Shown: positions 1-4,441 of the stretch, in pieces
Numbering within the stretch: position 1 is the stretch's first letter
Layout of the letters: every line of letters begins with the position of its first letter
Translations under genes and position numbers: made by a program
Source of the DNA: Deltaproteobacteria bacterium
GTDB lineage: Bacteria > Myxococcota > XYA12-FULL-58-9 > JAUUZB01
Length of the DNA: 6,042 nt
Direction of reading: 5' to 3'
Assembly: GCA_030590185.1 (NCBI GenBank)
Contig: JAUUZB010000298.1
Span: 1 to 6,042, forward strand
Notes under the pieces: model-generated
Told to the model about the DNA's origin: nothing
Database searches by the model: none
The model's input: the letters and a program-made list of their open reading frames with translations, nothing else

Positions 1-131
1 CCCCGATCGGCAGCAAGCTGGTTGTCAACCTCGACGTAGCCCAGCGGATAGGTTTTGCCATTCCGGAGGACGTGCTACCGTTTATTAACGAGGTGATCGT
101 GGGCCGTGCGGATGGGGCGTCGGCGCCCTGA
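1..131 (+). CDS. C-terminal end of a probable ABC-type substrate-binding protein (5' partial)
   Basis: Reading from base 3, the frame stays open for 42 codons and ends at TGA 129-131. The start lies left of the window. The visible tail contains the pattern KLVVNLDVAQRIGFAIPEDV followed by LPFINEVI. This resembles the C-terminus of the PF04392 type of periplasmic substrate-binding protein, where a strand 'vNl.tAk.lGl.iP' is followed by a short helix ending in '..a.evI'. Family assignment from so short a tail is a recognition call, not proof. Members of this family bind small ligands in the periplasm and are sometimes encoded beside sensor kinases instead of permeases. Here the next gene, 46 bases downstream on the same strand, is a membrane histidine kinase with an extracytoplasmic domain, so a ligand-presenting role is possible. 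Whether permease and ATPase genes lie upstream cannot be seen. Confidence 0.6.
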   Translation, partial: PIGSKLVVNLDVAQRIGFAIPEDVLPFINEVIVGRADGASAP

Positions 132-163
132 ATCGCCGACCGGTGGCGTACGGACGCCACCTC

Positions 164-169
164 AGGTGA
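164..169 (+). promoter_or_regulatory. Ribosome binding site that fixes the kinase start
   Basis: AGGTGA ends 8 bases before the ATG at 178. This favours ATG 178 over two in-frame alternatives: GTG 166, which lies inside this motif, and GTG 106, which would overlap the upstream gene by 26 bases and add a charged, Pro/Arg-rich leader. Confidence 0.6.
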
Positions 170-177
170 AGCAACAG

Positions 178-2289
178 ATGTCCAGTCCGGCGCCTTCCGA
201 CGGATCCGATTTGAGCGTTCGCGCTCGCCTGTTGATCGTCGTCATCGGGCTGGTCTTCGCCGTGGTGGTCGTGATCAGCGGCTATTTCATCTGGCGCAAC
301 CAGATCAACATGGGCGACGCCATGGCGAGCAAGAGCGCCATGATGCGTCAGGATCTGCGCAAGAAGGGCATGGCCCTGGCACGCAACGTGGCCCTCGCCT
401 CCCAGCGCGCCGTGCTGGTCATGGACTTCCTGTTCCTCACCGAGGTGATCAACTCCACGGTCGGACACGACGATGAGATCGTCTACGGCGTCATCATGGA
501 CGGGAAGCGCCGCGCCCTGGTGCACACCGATCCGAAGCGCGCCGGACAGGTACTCGACACGCCGGCCGCTCACTTCGCCGCCGAGCAAGCCGGCGTCACC
601 AGCCAGGAGCTCACCCTGGCTGGCCGACCGGTCCTGGAGGTGGTCGCGCCGATCCACGTCGGGGAGGAGCGCTGGGGCACCATCCGCTTCGGACTCTCCC
701 TCGCCAATCTCAATCAAGAGATCGCGCTGAGCGAGGAGCGCGCCAAGGCGCGGATCACCAGCAGCCTACTGGCCACCTTGATCTCCGCGATCCTGTTGAT
801 CATCGTCGCCTCGGTGATCGCCACCCTCTCGGCCCGGACCCTCCTACGCCCCCTCGACCGCTTGATGCAGGGGGTGCAACGCATCCGGGAGGGCAGGCTG
901 GACACCACCGTCGAGGTCGAGGGCGCGCCGGAGTTCGTGGCCCTCGGGAACGCCATCAACAAGATGACCCAGTCGGTGCGCGACCGGGACGCAGCCCTGC
1001 GCCAGAACATGGCGGATCTCGAGCGGGCGTTACAGGTGGCGGAAGAGGCCAGCCGGCTCAAGAGCGAATTCGTGGCCAACATCTCCCACGAGCTGCGCAC
1101 CCCCCTCAACACGATCGTCAACGTGCCGACCGCCCTGTTGAAGCAATACGAATCCTTCCAAATCTGGCACTGCGAGCGCTGCGACACCGATTTTCAATCG
1201 GATGACGACTCGACCTGGGAAGACGGTACCCTCGAACGTTGTCCGGACTGCGACGTCCCGATGGAGCAACAGCAGCGGCTGTTGTGTACGGGCGATCTGG
1301 CCGAGCACCAGCATTTCCTCGGACGACTGCGGCAGTCGGGACAGCACCTGTTGAACGTCGTCAACGACCTGCTCGACTTCTCCAAGATGGAAGCCGGCCG
1401 CATGGATCTGCACCGGACCGAGGTCGAGGTCGATAAGGCCCTGGCGGACCTGGAGGAGACGATCGGGCCCCTGGCCAGCGAAAAGAAGATCGCCTTGGTC
1501 ATCGACACGCCGGAGGAGCCGTTGCGACTGGCGGCGGACGAAGTCAAGCTCGTCCAGGTCTTCATCAATCTGGTGGGCAACGCCATCCGCTTCACCGACG
1601 AGGACGGCACCATCGAGGTCGGCGCCCGCCCCACCGTCGAGGAGGGGGTCGAGATGATCCGCTTCTGGACAACCGACGACGGCATCGGCATCCCGCAGGA
1701 CCAACTCGAGGCGATCTTCGAGGGCTTCCGCCAGGTTGATGGCAGCCACACCCGCCGCCACGGCGGAACCGGCCTCGGCCTGGCGATCACCAAACGCTTG
1801 GTGGAGCTGCACGGCGGACGGATCTGGGCCGAGAGCACCGAGGGTGCAGGCAGTACTTTTACCTTCCTGCTCCCGATCGAGGGCGACGTCGCCGCCGCCA
1901 CCTCGCCAGCCTGGAGCACCGGCGACCACGGGAACAAGGACCGCGTGATGGTGATCGACGACAACCAGGTACAGCTCGAGATCGCGCGCATGGTGCTGGA
2001 GCGCGAGGGCTTTGCCACCGAGCTGATCGCCACCGCCAACGAGGCGCTGGGCAAGATCGAGAGCTCCCCGCCCCGTTTCATCATCCTGGACATCATGATG
2101 CCGGAGGTGAGCGGCATCTCGATCCTCCGTCAACTCAAGGAGAACCCCGCCACCCGTGACATCCCCGTCTTCGTGGCCACCGCCTACCACTCCAACCGCG
2201 ACGTCGTGGAACGGTTGGGGGGGATTTGGCTGCCCAAACCCTGGAACGCCAGCGAGCTCGTCGAGCATCTGCGCGCGCACCTGGACTAG
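178..2289 (+). CDS. Membrane-bound hybrid sensor histidine kinase with a cysteine-rich insertion in its DHp domain
   Basis: The protein has 703 residues from ATG 178. A first membrane segment (about 18-39) and a second (about 197-217) flank an extracytoplasmic region of about 155 residues. Its 'YGVIMDGKRRALVHTDP' and 'GEERWGTIRFGLSL' stretches look like a Cache/PDC-type sensor fold (inferred). HAMP follows at about 220-270 (Pro225), then a coiled-coil linker. The H box SHELRTPL carries the phospho-accepting His304. The second DHp helix is LLNVVNDLLDFSKMEAG, beginning at residue 391. Between them is an insertion with C332xxC335 and C355xxC358, plus Cys370; the His304-to-helix-2 distance is about 40 residues longer than usual. 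The ATPase domain has the N box (Asn468), G1 DDGIGIP (Asp501) and G2 GGTGLGL (529-535), so it should be active. A C-terminal receiver has Asp594/Asp595, phospho-acceptor Asp638, Thr668 and Lys687. The kinase would autophosphorylate His304 and pass phosphate to Asp638 and probably to the free receiver encoded next. The ligand is unknown. Confidence 0.95.
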   Translation: MSSPAPSDGSDLSVRARLLIVVIGLVFAVVVVISGYFIWRNQINMGDAMASKSAMMRQDLRKKGMALARNVALASQRAVLVMDFLFLTEVINSTVGHDDEIVYGVIMDGKRRALVHTDPKRAGQVLDTPAAHFAAEQAGVTSQELTLAGRPVLEVVAPIHVGEERWGTIRFGLSLANLNQEIALSEERAKARITSSLLATLISAILLIIVASVIATLSARTLLRPLDRLMQGVQRIREGRLDTTVEVEGAPEFVALGNAINKMTQSVRDRDAALRQNMADLERALQVAEEASRLKSEFVANISHELRTPLNTIVNVPTALLKQYESFQIWHCERCDTDFQSDDDSTWEDGTLERCPDCDVPMEQQQRLLCTGDLAEHQHFLGRLRQSGQHLLNVVNDLLDFSKMEAGRMDLHRTEVEVDKALADLEETIGPLASEKKIALVIDTPEEPLRLAADEVKLVQVFINLVGNAIRFTDEDGTIEVGARPTVEEGVEMIRFWTTDDGIGIPQDQLEAIFEGFRQVDGSHTRRHGGTGLGLAITKRLVELHGGRIWAESTEGAGSTFTFLLPIEGDVAAATSPAWSTGDHGNKDRVMVIDDNQVQLEIARMVLEREGFATELIATANEALGKIESSPPRFIILDIMMPEVSGISILRQLKENPATRDIPVFVATAYHSNRDVVERLGGIWLPKPWNASELVEHLRAHLD
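1153..1290 (+). other. Zinc-ribbon-like insertion within the kinase DHp hairpin (protein segment)
   Basis: This segment encodes about kinase residues 326-371. It contains HCERC and ERCPDC, two CxxC knuckles (C332/C335 and C355/C358) separated by 19 residues, of which the first half is very acidic (Asp/Glu-rich around 'SDDDSTWEDG'). Paired CxxC knuckles with this spacing are typical of four-cysteine zinc ribbons. The segment replaces the short turn that normally joins the two DHp helices. Both flanking helices are intact and the reading frame is continuous, so this is not a frameshift artefact. Metal binding is inferred from the cysteine pattern only. A redox-active disulfide switch is an alternative. 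Confidence 0.75.
2217..2223 (+). promoter_or_regulatory. Possible -1 ribosomal slippage heptamer (G-GGG-GGG)
   Basis: Seven consecutive G bases are phased in the kinase frame as TTG GGG GGG, which matches the X-XXY-YYZ arrangement of -1 slippery sites. After a -1 shift the frame is open from 2223 through the kinase stop and into the response-regulator frame, ending at 2780. The unshifted frame gives the expected receiver lysine motif LPKPW, so the main product is clearly the unshifted one. A small potential stem TTTGG/CCAAA (2225-2229 with 2234-2238) sits closer to the heptamer than classical stimulators do. No upstream stimulatory element is obvious. Function is speculative. Confidence 0.25.
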
Positions 2290-2291
2290 GC

Positions 2292-2296
2292 GGAGG
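2292..2296 (+). promoter_or_regulatory. Ribosome binding site of the response regulator
   Basis: GGAGG lies 4 bases before ATG 2301, directly after the kinase TAG. It decides the start: earlier in-frame codons (for example TTG 2226) lie inside the kinase gene and have no such site. Confidence 0.7.
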
Positions 2297-2300
2297 CACC

Positions 2301-2780
2301 ATGGCACTCAAGCGATTCACGCCCCCGTCCCCTGGCCGCTACAAGAAGCGGTTTGGTCGCACCCAGTCCCTGCTCTACGTCGAAGACGAGGACACCAACT
2401 GGGAGGTGGCGGAGCTGGCCCTGCGCGACGAGTTTGAGCTGGAGCGCGCCACCTCTGCCAGAGAGGCCTTCGAGCGCCTAGCCAACAAGAAGTACGACCT
2501 GATCCTGATGGACATCCAGCTCTCCGGCTCGAGCTTGAGCGGCATCGACGTCACCCAAATCCTCAAGGGCCAGTTCGAGGGCGAAATCCCCAACTACGCC
2601 AGGGAGGTGCGTTGCGAGGACACCCCGATCATCTTCGTCACCGCCTACACCGCGCGCTACAAGAAGGAGCAGCTCGTCGACAAAGGCGGGGATGATCTGA
2701 TCGCCAAGCCGGTCGACTTTGTGCGCCTGTCGCTAGCGATCTCGCGATTGTTGGTGCGCGGGGCCCTGCCGACCAGCTGA
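2301..2780 (+). CDS. Single-domain response regulator (CheY-like receiver) with atypical insertions
   Basis: The protein has 159 residues and is essentially a lone receiver domain with no DNA-binding or enzymatic output. It has a basic leader of about 22 residues (KRF, RYKKRFGR) before the first strand LLYVEDED. The acidic pocket is Glu28/Asp29, the phospho-acceptor is Asp71 in LILMDIQ, the switch threonine is Thr114 (FVTAY) and the conserved lysine is Lys136 (IAKPVD), so phosphorylation should be possible. Two departures are visible. The usual 'MPxxxG' after the phospho-Asp is LSGSSLSG, two residues longer and without the proline. The alpha3-beta4 connection (about 89-108) is enlarged by roughly ten residues. 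The gene starts 11 bases after the kinase stop with its own strong ribosome site, so it is almost certainly co-transcribed and a partner of that kinase. It may shuttle phosphate to, or bind, a protein target not visible here. Confidence 0.9.
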   Translation: MALKRFTPPSPGRYKKRFGRTQSLLYVEDEDTNWEVAELALRDEFELERATSAREAFERLANKKYDLILMDIQLSGSSLSGIDVTQILKGQFEGEIPNYAREVRCEDTPIIFVTAYTARYKKEQLVDKGGDDLIAKPVDFVRLSLAISRLLVRGALPTS

Positions 2781-2794
2781 GGGAGCAACTGGTC
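2771..2794 (+). other. Imperfect stem-loop over the response-regulator stop codon
   Basis: GACCAG (2771-2776) pairs with CTGGTC (2789-2794). After one mismatch, TG/CA adds two more pairs around the loop AGGGAG. No T-rich tract follows, so it is not a standard intrinsic terminator. It could be an attenuator or mRNA-stability element between the regulator and the PilZ gene, or chance. Confidence 0.25.
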
Positions 2795-2797
2795 AGG

Positions 2798-2826
2798 GAC
2801 GCAGTGAGCGTCTATGATGCTGCGTC
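2798..2826 (+). promoter_or_regulatory. Two mutually exclusive hairpins abutting the PilZ-gene start
   Basis: GACGC (2798-2802) can pair with GCGTC (2808-2812) across a 5-base loop. The extended arm GACGCAG (2798-2804) can instead pair perfectly with CTGCGTC (2820-2826), which ends one base before the ATG at 2827. The two pairings share the left arm and cannot coexist. The only weak Shine-Dalgarno-like stretch (AGTGAG, 2803-2808) is inside the structure. A translational control role, or a dyad bound by a regulator, is possible but unproven. Confidence 0.3.
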
Positions 2827-3474
2827 ATGACCGCGCCGCCCAACACCCGCCGTACCGCCCGGCTCTCCACCGTGTTGCGCGTGCTCGACGCCACCGATCC
2901 GGACGCCGGCCCCTGGAAGACTCGCGACCTCAGCACCACCGGCCTCTTCCTGCTGGCGCCGGGCCGCTGGGAGACCGGCGACGAGGCGATGCTCATTGTG
3001 GAGCATGGTGAGACGCGGCTGCCAGTGCGGGCACGGGTGACGCAGGCAACGGCCGAGGGAGTCGGGTTCGAGCTGCTCGAGCCAACCACGGAGCTCGAGG
3101 GCGCGGTTCTGGAGATCATGAGCGAGCGCTTTGCCGCGGGCGACGGCGCGGCCGATCGCCGGCGCGAAGTGCGCTACGCTGCCGACCTGCCGGTGGTCTG
3201 GCGGGCCGAGGAGGCAGGGGAGTTCCGAGCCCGGGTCCGGAACCTGAGTCCGGCCGGCGCAGCTCTTCTCTCCGCGGTCAAGCCGCGTGCCGACGCGATC
3301 ATCTACGTCCTGTTTCCGCTGTTCGAGCCAACCGGCGCGGCGTTGCCCTACCGTGCCCTGATGGGCGCCCGGTCGCGGGTGGTCGAGCCGATCGACGACG
3401 GCTTTGGCCTCGAGTTCCTCGAGCCGTCGGAGGCGTTCAGCGAGAACCTAGTACGACTGCTGGCGCGCGGCTGA
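2827..3474 (+). CDS. Tandem PilZ-domain protein, predicted c-di-GMP receptor
   Basis: The protein has 215 residues, with no signal peptide or membrane segment, so it is probably cytoplasmic. PilZ domain 1 (about 8-85) has R8xxxR12 (RRTAR) and D34xSxxG39 (DLSTTG). PilZ domain 2 (about 111-210) has R112xxxR116 (RREVR) and N139xSxxG144 (NLSPAG). These are the two signature c-di-GMP-contacting motifs of the PilZ family and both copies are complete, so each domain could bind the nucleotide. The repeat is also visible as 'GVGFELLEP' closing domain 1 and 'GFGLEFLEP' closing domain 2. No other output domain is attached, so it should act by protein-protein contact. ATG 2827 is the only sensible start, but its ribosome site is weak and lies within a potential hairpin. 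It follows the regulator by 46 bases on the same strand, suggesting the same operon, though its own promoter cannot be excluded. The physiological target is unknown. Confidence 0.9.
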   Translation: MTAPPNTRRTARLSTVLRVLDATDPDAGPWKTRDLSTTGLFLLAPGRWETGDEAMLIVEHGETRLPVRARVTQATAEGVGFELLEPTTELEGAVLEIMSERFAAGDGAADRRREVRYAADLPVVWRAEEAGEFRARVRNLSPAGAALLSAVKPRADAIIYVLFPLFEPTGAALPYRALMGARSRVVEPIDDGFGLEFLEPSEAFSENLVRLLARG

Positions 3475-3487
3475 GGCGCCGCCTCAG
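3471..3487. terminator. Palindrome containing both stop codons of the convergent genes (possible bidirectional terminator)
   Basis: CTGAGGC (3471-3477) and GCCTCAG (3481-3487) form a perfect 7-bp stem with a 3-base loop. The PilZ stop TGA (3472-3474) lies in the left arm. The lipoprotein stop TGA (bases 3484-3486 read on the minus strand) lies in the right arm at the symmetric position. It is placed as a shared terminator would be. No T-tract follows in either direction, so termination would not be by the classical intrinsic mechanism. Confidence 0.45.
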
Positions 3488-4341
3488 ATGCCTTGCCCCT
3501 CGGGGAGGAGCGCGGCCACCATCGCCATCTTGGGCACCGCCAGGCCAAAGCCGCTGTACTCGCCGTCGGGTCCGGTCGCGGTAAAGGTGAAGTCATCGAG
3601 ATCGGTGGTCGAGGCCGCCGTGAAGTCCGCCCCGTACCAGGCGACGAAAGCGCCCAGGGCGGTGGTGGCGGTGGTATCGGCGGGCGCGAAGAAGCCGCCC
3701 TTTTGCTCGAGGTAGATGATCTGCTCGACTACGGCCGGCGGATGCACCACCGCGCCCTCGATCATCACTGGCTCGCCGGTGCTCATGTCGGCCACGAAGC
3801 CAACGATGAAGCCTCGCTCGCATTGCAGGGTGTCGGCCTCGATGTCATCGCTGGTTTCGGCGGCAACGATGACCAACAGCCGGGCCACGAGGGAGGGGAT
3901 GGCGAAGATCAACGCGTCGTCAATATCCTCGGCCTCCTCGTCGGTCTTGGGACGGTCCGCGGCCACGCCGGAGAGAGTGGGGAACATGCTGCCAAAATAC
4001 TCGTCGTCGCAGTGAATGCCGGTCTCGACGTCTCGGTCATCCACGATCGCCAGCAGGGGCGAATCGATCCCGGCGAGGGCGACGTCAACCTCGGCAGCAT
4101 CGAAGGTGCCGTCGGTGAGCACCGGTCCGCTGCCCAGGGGCGGGATCTCCGTGCCGAGGAAGATCACGCCGATGTCGACGAGATCGGCGATGGCGCCGGC
4201 GCCGACACCATTGAAAACGCCGGTCGGATTCGCAACGTTGATGACCGAGCCTGAGATACCCACGTTGAGCGGCTCGTGCTCCGGGGATGCGCAGGCACAG
4301 ACAGTGATCGCGAGGGACAAAGCCCACCAGTGGGTTCTCAT
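3484..4341 (-). CDS. Predicted lipoprotein of unknown function with carboxypeptidase-regulatory-like features
   Basis: The protein has 285 residues. The N-terminus MRTHWWALSLAITVCAC is a short signal with a lipobox-like VCA-C ending at Cys17, so signal peptidase II processing and lipid anchoring are predicted. The neighbouring Cys15 makes the box slightly unusual. The mature part is acidic and rich in Gly, Ala, Val and Thr, as expected of a beta-rich exported protein. Only two more cysteines occur (Cys111 and Cys174), which could form a disulfide. The region from about 178 (GFIVGFVADMSTGEPV, then IEGAVVHPP, then TTALGAFVAWYG) has the rhythm of a carboxypeptidase-regulatory-like beta-sandwich ('GxVxDxxTGxPv.GA.V ... 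tt..GxF'). An earlier GISGSVINVANPTGVF may start a similar module. This is a weak resemblance. The gene is convergent with the PilZ gene (9 bases between stops) and divergent from the TonB-dependent receptor, 100 bases away, so a role at the outer membrane with that receptor is conceivable. No strong ribosome site precedes the ATG. Confidence 0.8.
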   Translation of the reverse strand: MRTHWWALSLAITVCACASPEHEPLNVGISGSVINVANPTGVFNGVGAGAIADLVDIGVIFLGTEIPPLGSGPVLTDGTFDAAEVDVALAGIDSPLLAIVDDRDVETGIHCDDEYFGSMFPTLSGVAADRPKTDEEAEDIDDALIFAIPSLVARLLVIVAAETSDDIEADTLQCERGFIVGFVADMSTGEPVMIEGAVVHPPAVVEQIIYLEQKGGFFAPADTTATTALGAFVAWYGADFTAASTTDLDDFTFTATGPDGEYSGFGLAVPKMAMVAALLPEGQGI

Positions 4342-4378
4342 TCGGTTGAGGATAGGAGCCTGGTTGCGAGCGAGTCAA

Positions 4379-4394
4379 GGTGCCTAGTGGTGCC
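4379..4394 (+). repeat. Short direct repeat GGTGCC with 10-bp period
   Basis: Two exact copies of GGTGCC (4379-4384 and 4389-4394) are separated by TAGT. The 10-bp period puts both copies on one face of the helix, as for direct-repeat operators. It is short enough to be chance in GC-rich DNA. Confidence 0.25.
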
Positions 4395-4432
4395 CCGTGT
4401 TCTCACGCCCCGGGTGCTGATATGGTCGCCCC

Positions 4433-4436
4433 GGAG
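4433..4436 (+). promoter_or_regulatory. Ribosome binding site of the TonB-dependent receptor
   Basis: GGAG lies 5 bases before ATG 4442 and 11 bases before the in-frame ATG 4448. The first gives the more usual spacing and is chosen; the two starts differ by two residues only. Confidence 0.5.
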
Positions 4437-4441
4437 ATGCG

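Larger units (their letters stand above)
4342..4441. promoter_or_regulatory. Divergent intergenic region, expected promoters of the lipoprotein and receptor genes
   Basis: These 100 bases separate two genes transcribed away from each other, so both promoters should lie here or just inside the genes. I find no convincing -35/-10 pair; the best AT-rich stretch is CTGATATGG around 4417-4425. A direct repeat GGTGCC occurs at 4379-4384 and 4389-4394, spaced one helical turn apart, and could be an operator half-site pair. Confidence 0.45.

Noticed and set aside
106..177. Kinase start at GTG 106, giving 727 residues and a 26-base overlap with the upstream gene
   Set aside because: The extra 24 residues are Arg/Pro-rich and resemble noncoding translation. 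ATG 178 has a well-spaced AGGTGA and directly precedes the first membrane segment.
85..717. Minus-strand open frame of 210 codons opposite the kinase sensor region
   Set aside because: Low-complexity Asp/His/Gly-rich translation typical of antisense GC-rich DNA. It overlaps two real plus-strand genes.
1030..2307. Long minus-strand open frame (425 codons) opposite the kinase, and a similar one at 1194-2117
   Set aside because: It lies wholly opposite the kinase gene, whose domains and motifs are unmistakable. Long antisense frames are expected in GC-rich coding DNA, and the translation has no recognisable domain.
2771..2826. Rho-independent terminator between the response regulator and the PilZ gene
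   Set aside because: Stem-loops are present but no T-tract follows, and the same-strand spacing is compatible with one operon.
3493..4254. Plus-strand open frame (253 codons) opposite the lipoprotein gene
   Set aside because: The minus-strand frame has a signal peptide with lipobox and plausible exported-protein composition. The plus-strand product is Gly/His/Asp-rich with no domain.
4400..4425. Possible sigma-70 promoter (TTCTCA, then TGATAT) before the receptor gene
   Set aside because: The hexamers match consensus poorly and the -10 is only half right, so I do not call it as a promoter.
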